Shown here piece by piece: positions 7,550 to 16,773 of a stretch of 35,338 bases of DNA. The notes under the pieces are model-generated. The model searched no databases, was not told the DNA's origin, and saw nothing but the letters and a program-made list of their open reading frames with translations. Every line of letters starts with the position of its first letter. Position 1 is the first letter of the stretch. Location: positions 1 to 35,338 of the forward strand of contig JALWSA010000065.1 in assembly GCA_026993805.1 (NCBI GenBank), written 5' to 3'. Source of the stretch: Thermotogaceae bacterium (GTDB lineage: Bacteria > Thermotogota > Thermotogae > Thermotogales > Thermotogaceae). The translations under genes were made by a program, and so were the position numbers.

Positions 7550-8696
7550 AAAGTTAGAGATCAAATGGGACGGCTTTCCTTTGCTGAAAGTTTTTTCGAA
7601 TGGAGCTCACCTGTCCATTCAGACGTTTCCGTCCGAAGTTTTTTCACCATCTGACAAACCTTTCCTGCGCCCGCAAAGTATAGAGATGGGCGGTAACATG
7701 GTGGTCTTTACAACTAAGAAAGTGTCCGCGGCTTTGTACTTCACGAAGAAGGTGAAATTTTATATCGACGGTGGTGGTACCAACTTCCACATAGCAACTC
7801 CAGCGACTGATTTCATCTTTTCAGCAGATACGAGCTTAGAGGAAGTTTTAAAGCAGATGAGAAGCGCTTTGAAAGTTGCCAAGGGGTTTATCGGTACGTA
7901 TTTGGACGCAAATTCTATAAAAAGCCCTGACTTGGAGGAATATATAGGAAGTTTTGAAGGAGAGTTTATTTACGTCTCTAATACGAAGAAAAAGCAAGCG
8001 ATCGAAATAGCAAGAGCTTTTGGAAAGAAAACAGTAGGGAAAGGAAAGAATTTCGATCTTAACATAGGTAGAAGCTGGAAAGTTGTGCCTGCCTCTTTGC
8101 CAATTCAGGGGCTCCAAATGCTCGAGACAAGGGTTTTAGCATCGAGTTTTATCGCTTCTCCCGTTTTCCTATCGTCCAATATCCAGCTTCCCGAGGTAAG
8201 AAAATGGATAGAACCCGAGATGTTGGAAACAGAAAAAAATAACTTGCCGCCTATAGCACCAGCGTTTTTCTACTTTCCCGACGATAACCGAATATCCAGT
8301 AACCTACACCTTCTTATGTTCAGCAAAGGACTGCTGTATATCCCCAGTCTCCATGGAGAGCGGAAAAGATACGAAAAATTGCCAACTGGAACATGGATGA
8401 ATCTCAAAGATCTTTCGATACACTCTGGATGGGAAGAAATCGCCACAGGATCGCTTTTTCTAAAAGAAGACTGGGCGATAGTTATGAACGATGGAGATTC
8501 TGTGAAAGTGGTGGCTTTTGTGAAAGAAGGCTTTTCAAAGAGCATTTTCGGAAGAAGGGTGTCGTTCGCCACTGACGGTATTGAAATTTCGGAAGGTCCT
8601 GGAATCCGGCATTGGGAAATCGTCGTGAGGACCCCAGATAAGATAAGGGAGGTTTCTTTCAGACTCGCAGAAGCTCGTAGGGAAGTGAAAATTTGA
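7452..8696 (+). CDS. Uncharacterised 414-residue protein
   Basis: I do not recognise a family. No signal peptide or membrane helix is evident, so it is probably cytoplasmic. The first 150 residues and the last 130 look beta-rich; the middle (about 130-200) holds helices such as SLEEVLKQMRSALKVAK. A late segment, LPTGTWMNL...GWEEIATGSLFLKEDWAIVM, faintly recalls the C-terminal strands of GH31-type glycosidases, but no catalytic motif is visible and this is only a weak impression. ATG 7452 follows GGAGGAG (7440-7446) by five bases and lies 98 bases inside topA; the reading frame extends to 7416 with no better start. It overlaps the LCP gene by four bases. Confidence 0.75.
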   Translation: MRLRWMGSRIFRVNLKGKGSSGKGDFQVNVGDEKLEIKWDGFPLLKVFSNGAHLSIQTFPSEVFSPSDKPFLRPQSIEMGGNMVVFTTKKVSAALYFTKKVKFYIDGGGTNFHIATPATDFIFSADTSLEEVLKQMRSALKVAKGFIGTYLDANSIKSPDLEEYIGSFEGEFIYVSNTKKKQAIEIARAFGKKTVGKGKNFDLNIGRSWKVVPASLPIQGLQMLETRVLASSFIASPVFLSSNIQLPEVRKWIEPEMLETEKNNLPPIAPAFFYFPDDNRISSNLHLLMFSKGLLYIPSLHGERKRYEKLPTGTWMNLKDLSIHSGWEEIATGSLFLKEDWAIVMNDGDSVKVVAFVKEGFSKSIFGRRVSFATDGIEISEGPGIRHWEIVVRTPDKIREVSFRLAEARREVKI

Positions 8697-9898
8697 GGAG
8701 AGCCCATGCCGTCTTAGCACTTCTCTCGGTTATAACAGCATTGTACTTCATATTCGAATATCCCTTGAACGTTGTCACGCCATTTCTCAACAGATTTCTC
8801 GAAGTGAGAATTCCCTCTCCCTTTTACATACTTGTAGTTGGTAGAGATAGAAACATCGAGGGGACTTCGCGCTCAGATGTGATCATAATACTGAAGTTAG
8901 ATCACAAAGATGGGAAGATAGGTGTTGCCAACATACCTCGTGACCTCATATGGAACGGGAGGAAGGTAAACTCTTATTATGCAGAAGGTGGGATAGATCT
9001 TCTGAAAAAGGTCGTAGAAGAGATAGCCAACATACATATCCACAGGTACGCTATTTTTGATTATGAATCTTTTAAAACCCTTGGCGATGCTTTAGGACCG
9101 ATAAGGGTCGTTGTAAAACAGCCCATGGATTACTACGACGCCGTCCAGGATTTGAGAATAAATTTCAAACCAGGAGTTTACTATCTGAACGGCCAGCAGC
9201 TGCTTGCCTATGTTAGATACAGAAAAGGTGGATTGGGCGACCTGGACAGAATTCGCAGACAAAGAGAAGTTCTTAAAATTCTTGTATACAAGCTCATGAG
9301 TGAGGATGTGAGCGAAATAGCCAAGATTTATTCAACGCTGTCTGAAAAGATAAAGACAGATCTAACGGTTGAAGAGATATTTCGTATCGCACTTGATTAT
9401 AGAAAAGGGTACAAAATGTCATTTCTCTCTTTTCCTTCAGTTCTAACCGACGATGGGATGCTACTGCCTGATAAAAAGCGGCTGGAAGATTTTAGGGCAG
9501 CATTGAAGAAAGAAGAAGAGCTTTCCGAGCACGAGATTTTGAGGGTAGTACTCGTTAACGCCAAGAAGAGAAAAACGAAGATTTTCCAACCCATTGAAGA
9601 GGCGAGATGGAAAAAAATAATCGGATATAGACCCGTACAATTCGTGTGGGAAGACTTAGGGCAGCACATAAGCGGAAGCGTCGCGTATGTAACATCCAGA
9701 GATGAAAGAGTTTACAAAAAACTCGCTTCCATGTTGGAGAAGCTCTATCCCCACAGAGATTTTAAAATCTACAAGGTCGCGAGTTTGGAAAAGTTGGAAG
9801 ATTATTACAAATTCATCTCCTTGATGGCTTCAAAGAGAAAGTATCCAGCCTATCCCATAGACGCCATCGTTCTTTTGGGAGATGTTCAGGTTCCCTGA
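8693..9898 (+). CDS. LytR-CpsA-Psr (LCP) family cell-wall ligase
   Basis: LCP proteins are membrane-anchored extracytoplasmic phosphotransferases that attach polyprenyl-linked glycopolymers to peptidoglycan. The 401-residue protein has one N-terminal transmembrane segment (about 5-22), then the LCP domain with ILVVGRD, Arg60-Ser-Asp, IPRD (81-84), a YYAEGG segment and the basic YVRYRKGGLGDLDRIRRQR stretch, which together form the pyrophosphate-binding site. Residues about 285-401 resemble a LytR C-terminal domain ending in [12 protein letters not shown] 8693 overlaps the previous stop as TTGA behind GGGAAGTGA. Its stop overlaps the convergent psuG stop by 13 bases, with no terminator between. 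The acceptor polymer in this envelope is unknown. Confidence 0.9.
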   Translation: MRRAHAVLALLSVITALYFIFEYPLNVVTPFLNRFLEVRIPSPFYILVVGRDRNIEGTSRSDVIIILKLDHKDGKIGVANIPRDLIWNGRKVNSYYAEGGIDLLKKVVEEIANIHIHRYAIFDYESFKTLGDALGPIRVVVKQPMDYYDAVQDLRINFKPGVYYLNGQQLLAYVRYRKGGLGDLDRIRRQREVLKILVYKLMSEDVSEIAKIYSTLSEKIKTDLTVEEIFRIALDYRKGYKMSFLSFPSVLTDDGMLLPDKKRLEDFRAALKKEEELSEHEILRVVLVNAKKRKTKIFQPIEEARWKKIIGYRPVQFVWEDLGQHISGSVAYVTSRDERVYKKLASMLEKLYPHRDFKIYKVASLEKLEDYYKFISLMASKRKYPAYPIDAIVLLGDVQVP

Positions 9899-10776
9899 AA
9901 TTCCTTCAGTTTCAGAGCAATCTTTGCGCCAAGTCTTGCGTTGCTTATCAAAAGCTCAATGTTAGCTTCTAATGTCCTCCCAGAGCTAAACTCAGAAAGC
10001 TTCTCTAATAGATAAGGTGTTAGAGCTTTTCCTCTGACTCCTTCTTTCTTTGCCTGTTCCAATGCTCTTTCCGTCCAATCTTCAAGTTCATCCCGTGGTA
10101 TTTCCTTTGAAATGGGTATGGGATTTGCCACCAATATCGCGCCCTGATAATTTATTTTTTTCGTGCTTTCGTATATCTTAACGATATCGTTCACATCATC
10201 AACCCACATGTTAAGCGGGATTCCACTGCTTGAAGTGTAAAAGGCAGGAAATTCCTTTGTTTTGTATCCAACGACTATCACACCCAATGTTTCCAAAAGC
10301 TCAACTGTTTTTTCGAGGTCAAGGATTGATTTTGCGCCAGCGCTTATAACAATCCCGCGCGTCCGTGAAAGCTCATAAAGATCCTGTGATATATCGAAAG
10401 CGTCTCTATGAAAACCCCCTATTCCTCCGGTCACAAAGACGTCTATGCCTGCTATGCTCGCCACTCGCAGAGTGGCACTCACCGTGGTGTCACCGTCAAG
10501 ACCTTTTGCCATTACATACGGCAACTCTCTGACGCCAACCTTAACACTTTGACCGTTTGCGAGCTTTTCGATCTCGCTCTCGTTAAGGCCGACCACAACC
10601 TCCCCAGAGATAACCCCGATAACGGCTGGTACGGCTCCTTCATCCTTTACGATGTTCTGCAACTTCTTTGCCGTCTCCAAGTTCACCGGATGGGGCAGTC
10701 CATGCGCTATCACAGTGCTCTCAAGAGCAACCACGGCATCGCTGAGCGGATCCACTCTGAGTACCACACATTTCAC
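9886..10776 (-). CDS. psuG: Pseudouridine-5'-phosphate glycosidase
   Basis: Reversibly cleaves the C-C bond of pseudouridine-5'-phosphate to uracil and ribose-5-phosphate. The 296 residues show family blocks [51 protein letters not shown]...[15 protein letters not shown] (catalytic Lys of the family) and [11 protein letters not shown]. Overall it resembles T. maritima TM1464, a solved member. The start is GTG 10776, overlapping the argS stop as GTGA; a shorter start at one of the next Val codons cannot be excluded. No pseudouridine kinase (PsuK) lies beside it. It is the last gene of the minus-strand operon. Confidence 0.93.
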   Translation of the reverse strand: MKCVVLRVDPLSDAVVALESTVIAHGLPHPVNLETAKKLQNIVKDEGAVPAVIGVISGEVVVGLNESEIEKLANGQSVKVGVRELPYVMAKGLDGDTTVSATLRVASIAGIDVFVTGGIGGFHRDAFDISQDLYELSRTRGIVISAGAKSILDLEKTVELLETLGVIVVGYKTKEFPAFYTSSSGIPLNMWVDDVNDIVKIYESTKKINYQGAILVANPIPISKEIPRDELEDWTERALEQAKKEGVRGKALTPYLLEKLSEFSSGRTLEANIELLISNARLGAKIALKLKEFQGT

Positions 10777-12407
10777 ATCCTTTCAGGAGCGCTAACTCCC
10801 AGAATGTCGAGCCCTTTCTTAATCACGATCTGGACAGCAAGAGAGAGATTGAGACGCGCGTTGGAAACTTCAGGGGAGTCTGGATCAACAATAGTGTTAT
10901 GTGTGTAGAAAAGATGAAAATCGTGAGCGAGATCTTCGAGATAAGAAGTTATCTTTGCAGGCGACAAGTTGTAAAAAGCATCAAGGAGCGCATCCTCGAA
11001 AAGATCGAGCCTTTTCATCACAGCTCTCTCGTGTTCATTGGAAAGGAGATCTAAATTCTCTCCCTCGATGAATTTTAAGCCCTTAGTCTGAGCCTGTTTA
11101 AAAAGAGAGCATATCCTTGCATGCGCGTATTGGACATAATAAACAGGATTGTCCATGCTTCTTTTGACAGCCAGATCCATATCGAAAATGAGTGGTGTTG
11201 AGGGATCTATTCTCGCGAAGAAATACCTGGTCGCATCTACTCCGACTTGGTCCATCAGCTCGTCCAGAGATATAAATCTGCCCGCCCTTGTCGACATTCT
11301 AAGGTTTTCTCCGCCCTTTCTCAGTGTAACGAACTGGTGGAGAATGACGTTGAAGAAATCGTCGTCAAATCCAAGAGCCTTCATCGCCGCTTTCATTCTG
11401 GGAATATGGCCGTGGTGGTCACTTCCCCATATGTCAAAAACTCTGGCAAAACCCCTTTCGTGCTTTTTGAAATGATAGGCTATGTCTGTCATGAAGTATG
11501 TGGGAGTTCCGTCTTTTCTAACCAGGACCTTGTCGTCTTCGTCCACAAAATCGGAGACTTTGAACCACAAAGCCCCATCTTTTTCATAAACGAGATCCTT
11601 TTCCCTTAATATTTCAAGCACCTTGTCTACAGTACCATCCTCTATCAAGCTCTTTTCACTGAAAACATTGTCAAAGCCCGAGCGAATTCTCTCGAAAGTT
11701 TTCATCATCCAAGATCTTATTTCTTTCAGAGCGTATTCCCTGAAAAACTCTTCGACTTTTTCGTCCCACTGATCTTTATAAGTATCTCCTACTTCTTCTG
11801 CCAATTTTTTAGCTATCTCAACGAGATATTCTCCCCTATATCCATCCTCTGGAATTTCATGGCTAACTCCAAAGAGCTCGTTGTATCTTACCCATAGAGA
11901 TCTGGCAAGAAGGCTTATCTGACGGCCTGCATCGTTCAAGTAGACTTCGTTTTCAACATCGTATCCCATTTCCTTAAAAATCCTGACAAGAACATCGCCG
12001 ATGACTATCTGTCTTCCATGAGCTACCGTGAGCGGTCCTGTGGGATTTGCACTACCATATTCTATTTGAACCTTCATACCCTTTCCCAGATTCTTCTTTC
12101 CGAAACCTTCTTTCTCTTGGAGTATCTTTTTCACGACGCTCTGAAAAAGGGAAGGAGCCACTTTGAAATTGACGAACCCGGGACCAGCTATTTCTACATT
12201 TTCGAAATCCTCATATTGTCGTAGGTTTTCCGCAAGATCTGCGGCTATGTCCCTTGGCGGACGCTTGAAATACTTGGCTCCGACAAGGGCAGCGTTGGTG
12301 GAAAAATCCCCGAATTGCTCCGGGGGAACCTCAACTTTGAAATCATATTCTTGCCCAAGATCCTTAAGGGTCTCTTCAACCCTCTTTTTTATTATCTCTC
12401 TTATCAT
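10773..12407 (-). CDS. argS: Arginyl-tRNA synthetase
   Basis: Charges tRNA-Arg with arginine in the cytoplasm (class I synthetase, 544 residues). [13 protein letters not shown] is the HIGH-type motif (HxGH changed to VAHG) and NLRMSTRAG occupies the KMSKS position. The N-terminal Arg-tRNA-synthetase additional domain (about 1-85, with FGDFSTNAA) and the C-terminal anticodon-binding DALR domain ([21 protein letters not shown]) are both present. The ATG at 12407 follows AGGAGG by eight bases and the M42 gene stop by 17 bases. It lies between an aminopeptidase and psuG, overlapping the latter by four bases. Confidence 0.97.
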   Translation of the reverse strand: MIREIIKKRVEETLKDLGQEYDFKVEVPPEQFGDFSTNAALVGAKYFKRPPRDIAADLAENLRQYEDFENVEIAGPGFVNFKVAPSLFQSVVKKILQEKEGFGKKNLGKGMKVQIEYGSANPTGPLTVAHGRQIVIGDVLVRIFKEMGYDVENEVYLNDAGRQISLLARSLWVRYNELFGVSHEIPEDGYRGEYLVEIAKKLAEEVGDTYKDQWDEKVEEFFREYALKEIRSWMMKTFERIRSGFDNVFSEKSLIEDGTVDKVLEILREKDLVYEKDGALWFKVSDFVDEDDKVLVRKDGTPTYFMTDIAYHFKKHERGFARVFDIWGSDHHGHIPRMKAAMKALGFDDDFFNVILHQFVTLRKGGENLRMSTRAGRFISLDELMDQVGVDATRYFFARIDPSTPLIFDMDLAVKRSMDNPVYYVQYAHARICSLFKQAQTKGLKFIEGENLDLLSNEHERAVMKRLDLFEDALLDAFYNLSPAKITSYLEDLAHDFHLFYTHNTIVDPDSPEVSNARLNLSLAVQIVIKKGLDILGVSAPERM

Positions 12408-12424
12408 CTTTTGACCTCCTTGAT

Positions 12425-13435
12425 TTAATCGAGTGCTTTTCTTAGGCTTTCCGATTCGACCAATGCCTTGACCAATTTGAACGTGTTATCGTAATCTTTG
12501 AGGTTCATAACAGAGACAGGTGAATGTATGTACCTACAGGGAACCGAAATAACACCGGCAGGCGCTCCCTTACCTCTGCTCGCTATGTTCCTGGCGTCTG
12601 TCCCCCCGGCTGTCCTCATCTTCATTTGGTACGGAATGGAAAGATCCTTCGCGACACTTATAATCGTCTTGAATATCCTTTCATCAATCACATATCCGGA
12701 GTGGAAGAAAGTAATGGCTGGACCGTTTCCGAGATGCGTGGCCCATTTGTAGCTTTCGAGCTCAGGAATATCACCTGCGGTAGTTCCTTCGAGGATGAGT
12801 GCCGCATCGAGTCCAAGTCCTTCCATGAGAATTGAGGCCCCGCCCATGGGCCCTATCTCTTCCTGAGAAGAGAATATGAAATAAGTGTCGTAAACGGGGG
12901 TCGATTCCACGGCCACCTTTAGCTCAACGCTGCAGCCCACTCTGTCATCGAAAGCTTTCCCGATTGCGTAATCTCCCATCTCTTCATAGGTCGTCGTGAA
13001 ATACGCATATGTCCCCACCTTGACCTTGACTTCATCCTTTTTTCTGGCACCTATATCTATTCTAAGATCTTTGTAGCTTATCTTCTCGATCTTTTCTCTC
13101 TGGATGTGAATCGGTTTGTACCCAACAACTCCTAAGGTATCTCCGACTTTTAGAGTTTTTCCAACTACAACCCTCGGATCTATTCCCCCAACCGGAGCAA
13201 ATGAAAGAGAGCCATCATCGTTTATCGCAGTAATCATAAAAGAAACCTCATCCATATGGGCTACCAATCCCAATTTAAAGCCCTCTTTTTTCCCCTTCTT
13301 AAAGGCCACCAGATTGCCAAGCCTGTCCACCCAGACTTTATCCACATAGTCCTTTATCTTCTCCTTTATGAAATCTCTTACCTTTCCTTCATCTCCCGAA
13401 CCACCGGGGAGTTCCGAAAGCTCCTTCAAATACAT
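12425..13435 (-). CDS. M42 family aminopeptidase (TET/FrvX type), copy 1
   Basis: Cytoplasmic di-zinc aminopeptidase, 336 residues, of the family that forms dodecameric tetrahedral (TET) particles and trims peptides; some members were once labelled endoglucanases. Ligand motifs are all visible: [20 protein letters not shown], the Asp/Glu region at [13 protein letters not shown] and RYIHSPV. The ATG lies behind GGAGGTGTGA and three bases after the stop of a second M42 gene, suggesting a co-expressed pair. Substrate preference cannot be read reliably. Confidence 0.92.
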   Translation of the reverse strand: MYLKELSELPGGSGDEGKVRDFIKEKIKDYVDKVWVDRLGNLVAFKKGKKEGFKLGLVAHMDEVSFMITAINDDGSLSFAPVGGIDPRVVVGKTLKVGDTLGVVGYKPIHIQREKIEKISYKDLRIDIGARKKDEVKVKVGTYAYFTTTYEEMGDYAIGKAFDDRVGCSVELKVAVESTPVYDTYFIFSSQEEIGPMGGASILMEGLGLDAALILEGTTAGDIPELESYKWATHLGNGPAITFFHSGYVIDERIFKTIISVAKDLSIPYQMKMRTAGGTDARNIASRGKGAPAGVISVPCRYIHSPVSVMNLKDYDNTFKLVKALVESESLRKALD

Positions 13436-13438
13436 CCT

Positions 13439-14437
13439 TCACACCTCCATCTCGGAAATGAGATGTGCCATAAGCCTTGCGGTTTCTTCCACATCCTTCG
13501 GATCAACAACCTCAACGGGTGTATGCATGTACTTTAAAGGAATCGATATCAGGAGAGTCCTTGTACCAGTCCTGGCCGCTCTTACTCCTTCATTGTCTGT
13601 CCCTGTTCTCATCGGAAGAACTTCAATTTGGTGCTTTATCCCATGTCTTTTGGCTGTTTCTACCGCTTTTTCATGGAGCTCCTTGTCTATGAAGGGGCCA
13701 ATACCTATTGCAGGGCCTTCTCCAATTTTCATTTGCTCATACCCCTCTACCTTCTCTGCAATAGTGACATCTACAACTATTGCCCAGTCAAGATCGAGCT
13801 CATAAGCTATCGAAGAAGCACCAGGACTTCCAAAACCGTGTTCTTCCCTCGTCGAGAAGACAAGGTAAACATCCCAATCGTATCTGAGTTTTTCCAAAAA
13901 TTCCTTTGTTTTTATTAAGGAAACACATCCTGCCCTGTCATCCAAAGCTTTCCCGGTGACAAGTTCTCCTAATTTTGAAGGCTTCACGTCCACGACCACT
14001 CTATCTCCCACTTCGATTGACTGCCAGTCCGACATCGTTGCATCCAGAACTATTTCGTCAAATTCCTGCACTTTCCCTTTCTTTTCTGGAGGGGTGAGAT
14101 GCGGTGCGATTATACCTATTACTCCTCTAACCACTCCTTTTTTCGTCAAAACCTTGACCTTGCTCGAAGGAAGAAGCTTAGGGTCCACACCCCCAACTGT
14201 GTCCAGGTAGAAGAATCCATTTCCCGCTTTTTTTGAGACGAGCATACCTATTTCATCAATGTGTGCGAAAATACCCACTCGTCCTTTGCCAGAACCCTCT
14301 ATTTTATAGATAAGTCCTCCGAGCTTGGTTCTTTCACCACCACCCAAAATCTCTCTTATTTTCTCAGCCACCGCATCTTCATATCCAGTGGGCCCGTCAA
14401 CGGAAGACAATTCCATCAAAAGCTTTTCTGTCGTCAT
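13439..14437 (-). CDS. M42 family aminopeptidase, copy 2
   Basis: Second M42 peptidase, 332 residues, clearly diverged from its neighbour. Metal ligands are retained: AHIDEIG, LDDRAGC, STREEHG, VDVTIAEK and YMHTPVEV. The oxyanion-side motif is RTGTDNEGV instead of GGTDA, which I associate with a different M42 subgroup, so the pair may be a hetero-oligomer or cover different residues. GAGGTGG lies seven bases before ATG 14437, which shares one base with the minC stop (TGATG). A GTG three bases earlier is a less well-spaced alternative. Confidence 0.9.
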   Translation of the reverse strand: MTTEKLLMELSSVDGPTGYEDAVAEKIREILGGGERTKLGGLIYKIEGSGKGRVGIFAHIDEIGMLVSKKAGNGFFYLDTVGGVDPKLLPSSKVKVLTKKGVVRGVIGIIAPHLTPPEKKGKVQEFDEIVLDATMSDWQSIEVGDRVVVDVKPSKLGELVTGKALDDRAGCVSLIKTKEFLEKLRYDWDVYLVFSTREEHGFGSPGASSIAYELDLDWAIVVDVTIAEKVEGYEQMKIGEGPAIGIGPFIDKELHEKAVETAKRHGIKHQIEVLPMRTGTDNEGVRAARTGTRTLLISIPLKYMHTPVEVVDPKDVEETARLMAHLISEMEV

Positions 14438-15084
14438 CACTTCACCACCTCTTCGTCGAAGTGTATGTCATTCCATCTCTCAATCACAATTCTTCCTGCT
14501 CTTACATGGGCAACACAGGGAGTGCCATCCAATCCCTTTTCATGTGAGATCTTGTCAGAAATCTGGATCAAACTGGGTTTCAATTCAACCGCCATAATAA
14601 CCGAAGAATACCCTTCATTAAGCCCTGCTCTTATCGTTCCTTCTGCTCTTCCAAAGATCACAACACTTCCTCCTGCCATTATTTCCGCACCTGAATGCAG
14701 ATTCCCTGCGAGTATAACATCGCCGGAATGTATTATCACCTGACCTGACCTCAAATTTCTCTTGACGATTTTCGTGCCTGATTTCGTTTCATCTTGCTTT
14801 ACTATATTGAGCTTCCCGGAGACCGTTATCTCCCCTTCGCTCTCGTTACCTATCAGAATCTTAACGACAGTGAGTCCAAAATCTCTTATACGCTCTATGA
14901 TCATAGGAATATCCTTAGCATGCTTTGCATGATTCTCAACAAAGAGTATTATTTGATCCCCTTTCGTGAAAAAACTGCTCATTTGGGTGAGCTTGGAAGT
15001 GAGAGCGTTTATTACTTCCTCAGTGGAAGTGTAGTCCTTTATTACGAGTATGAGCCCTTCTTTGGTCATTCTGAAATCTACCAT
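14437..15084 (-). CDS. minC: Septum-site determining protein MinC
   Basis: Inhibitor of FtsZ assembly that keeps division at midcell, recruited to the membrane by MinD. The 215 residues split into an N-terminal alpha/beta FtsZ-inhibiting domain (about 1-100) and a C-terminal right-handed beta-helix domain (about 105-205) with RNLRSGQVIIHSGDVILAGN-type blades, GGSVVIFGRAEGTIRAG and the final IRVAGRI-like HVRAGRIVI. T. maritima MinC is the structural model for the family. Start ATG 15084 overlaps the nfo stop by one base behind GGAGTGG. No minD or minE is in the window; the neighbours are a DNA repair gene and two peptidases. Confidence 0.94.
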   Translation of the reverse strand: MVDFRMTKEGLILVIKDYTSTEEVINALTSKLTQMSSFFTKGDQIILFVENHAKHAKDIPMIIERIRDFGLTVVKILIGNESEGEITVSGKLNIVKQDETKSGTKIVKRNLRSGQVIIHSGDVILAGNLHSGAEIMAGGSVVIFGRAEGTIRAGLNEGYSSVIMAVELKPSLIQISDKISHEKGLDGTPCVAHVRAGRIVIERWNDIHFDEEVVK

Positions 15085-15950
15085 CACACCACTCCTTCGA
15101 GTATTTCAAAAACTCGCTTTATGTCCTGTGCGTGTTCTTCGTTCCCGCCCGGCGTTTCCAAAATCCATGGTACCTTTCTTACCTCCTCAAAACTAAAGAA
15201 ATTCCTGAATCCATCAACGCCTATATGGCCAAATCCTATGAATTCGTGGCGATCTTTTGCAGCCCCGAGTGGAAATTTGCTGTCGTTAAGGTGTATCATT
15301 TTAAGTCTGCCGAGACCAACCATCTCGTCAATTTCATTAAGGAGATTTCTGACACCTTCTGGTGTTCGTATATCGTATCCAGCGTCAAAACCGTGGCACG
15401 TATCGTATGTAACCCCAAGCCTATCGGGATAAGAAGTGAGATCTATTATTCTTTTCATCTGCTCATACTTGAATCCGATCGCACTGCCTTTAGGAGCCAC
15501 ATTCTCAAGGAGTATGATCACGTCCAAGTTCTCCGTCCTTTTGAAAACCTCGTCAAGTCCTTTTGCAATGAGCTCTATTCCTGCGTCTATTCCCGCTCCC
15601 AAATGGCTGCCGGGGTGTATATTCAAATATCTTATCCCGAGTGCAGCACATATCCTCACTTCCATTTCCAAAAGATCGACGGACTTTTTCCATACATCTT
15701 CCTTGGGAGAAGCAAGATTTATGAGATATCCACTGTGGCAGAAAGCGGCTTCGTAATCTATTCCGTACTTTTTCATGTTCCTCTTGAACAAATTCACGAC
15801 TTTCCTATCTGGCAGTTTTGCCCTCCACTGCCGTGCATTGTGGGGGAATATTTGAAAGGCGTTTCCCCCTATATTCACGGTTTCCTCGGGGACCTTGTCA
15901 AAGCCCTTTGAAATGGGCATGTGTGCCCCAAGCTTGATTTCAAACTTCAA
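15084..15950 (-). CDS. nfo: Endonuclease IV (apurinic/apyrimidinic endonuclease)
   Basis: Cleaves DNA 5' to abasic sites in base excision repair, using three zinc ions in a TIM barrel. The 288-residue protein shows the family markers [80 protein letters not shown] and [10 protein letters not shown] prefer TTG 15950, giving [11 protein letters not shown], because GGTGAT lies just upstream; GTG 15959 would add three residues. It overlaps the preceding hydrolase gene by 11 bases. Confidence 0.95.
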   Translation of the reverse strand: MKFEIKLGAHMPISKGFDKVPEETVNIGGNAFQIFPHNARQWRAKLPDRKVVNLFKRNMKKYGIDYEAAFCHSGYLINLASPKEDVWKKSVDLLEMEVRICAALGIRYLNIHPGSHLGAGIDAGIELIAKGLDEVFKRTENLDVIILLENVAPKGSAIGFKYEQMKRIIDLTSYPDRLGVTYDTCHGFDAGYDIRTPEGVRNLLNEIDEMVGLGRLKMIHLNDSKFPLGAAKDRHEFIGFGHIGVDGFRNFFSFEEVRKVPWILETPGGNEEHAQDIKRVFEILEGVV

Positions 15951-16626
15951 GGCTATCACCTGGCTTTAATATCTTGCACTCACAGGTTCCAATCTCGGAT
16001 ACCTTTTCGCAGAACTTTTCGGGATCTGTCTTGATAGGATCCCAAGTGTTGTAGTGCATTGGAACGACTATCTTTGGAGAAATCATCTTCGCTGCAAGGA
16101 CCGCGTCGTCAACGTCCATCGTGTAATTTCCTCCTATTGGGAGGAAGGCCACATCTATATTCTCGTAACTGAGAAGCTCCATGTCTTTGGTGAGTCCCGT
16201 ATCTCCCGCGTGGTAAACCCTTCTATGATCCAGACCTATCACTACACCCGCGGGATTTCCACCGTAGATTATCTCCCCATCCTCGACAATCCCGCTTCCA
16301 TGAAGTGCCGGAGTGAGTTTGAACATTACTCCATCAACCGTTGCCCTCCCGCCTATGTGCATCGTGTGCACTTTGTCTATTCCCTTTTTCTGAAGATACA
16401 GACCGATTTCGAAGTTCGTAACAACGGTGCTTCCAAACTTTTTGGCTATTTCCACTGTATCTCCTATATGATCGCCATGACCATGCGTGACAACGATGAA
16501 ATCAATCTTTGGGAGATCATTAACGCTCATAGTGGCTTGGGGATTTCCGGTCAGGAATGGATCGATTATAACGGTCTTGCTGCCCTCTATTAAAACCGCC
16601 GCGTGCCCTAAAAAGGTGATCTTCAT
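15940..16626 (-). CDS. UPF0173 metallo-beta-lactamase-fold hydrolase
   Basis: A 228-residue protein of the UPF0173 (YtkL) group of metallo-beta-lactamase-fold hydrolases. The metal motif is [10 protein letters not shown] with His48, His50, Asp52 and His53; later ligands are ALHGS, YHAGDTG (Asp) and VVPMHYNTW (His). No signal peptide, so cytoplasmic. The biological substrate of this group is not established to my knowledge. First gene of the minus operon: TAAGGAGGGG lies six bases before its ATG, and a TATAAT lies 56-61 bases upstream of the start. Confidence 0.9.
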   Translation of the reverse strand: MKITFLGHAAVLIEGSKTVIIDPFLTGNPQATMSVNDLPKIDFIVVTHGHGDHIGDTVEIAKKFGSTVVTNFEIGLYLQKKGIDKVHTMHIGGRATVDGVMFKLTPALHGSGIVEDGEIIYGGNPAGVVIGLDHRRVYHAGDTGLTKDMELLSYENIDVAFLPIGGNYTMDVDDAVLAAKMISPKIVVPMHYNTWDPIKTDPEKFCEKVSEIGTCECKILKPGDSLEV

Positions 16627-16681
16627 GCCAATCCCCTCCTTAGGAACGAGTTTTCAAAAAAGCGTTTGCTTCCGAAAGGAA

Positions 16682-16712
16682 ATTATACACCGAGCATTTT
16701 CACGGCAGTAAA
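16682..16712 (-). promoter_or_regulatory. Promoter of the hydrolase-nfo-minC-psuG operon
   Basis: A perfect TATAAT -10 on the minus strand at 16682-16687, with TTTACT at 16707-16712 as a modest -35 (19-base spacer, longer than ideal). It is placed well for the first gene, which starts at 16626. Confidence 0.45.
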
Positions 16713-16736
16713 CATGGCGGAAGAGTGTAGTAAAAT
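16709..16736 (+). promoter_or_regulatory. Candidate promoter of the glmM-ileS operon
   Basis: TAAACA (16709-16714) and TAAAAT (16731-16736) with a 16-base spacer form a weak plus-strand promoter 38 bases before glmM. Its -35 overlaps the -35 of the divergent minus-strand promoter, so the two operons may compete for RNA polymerase. Confidence 0.35.
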
Positions 16737-16773
16737 CAAATGGAACGATAGTTAAAAGAAGGAGGGCTGTGCC

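Noticed and set aside
15132-15911. Long plus-strand frame (259 codons) opposite nfo
   Set aside because: The minus frame encodes an unmistakable endonuclease IV; the antisense frame has no motif or ribosome site and reflects codon bias.
14437-16626. A defence-like cassette (nuclease plus metallo-hydrolase)
   Set aside because: The nuclease is housekeeping endonuclease IV and the hydrolase is the widespread UPF0173 type, in operon with minC and argS; nothing points to immunity.
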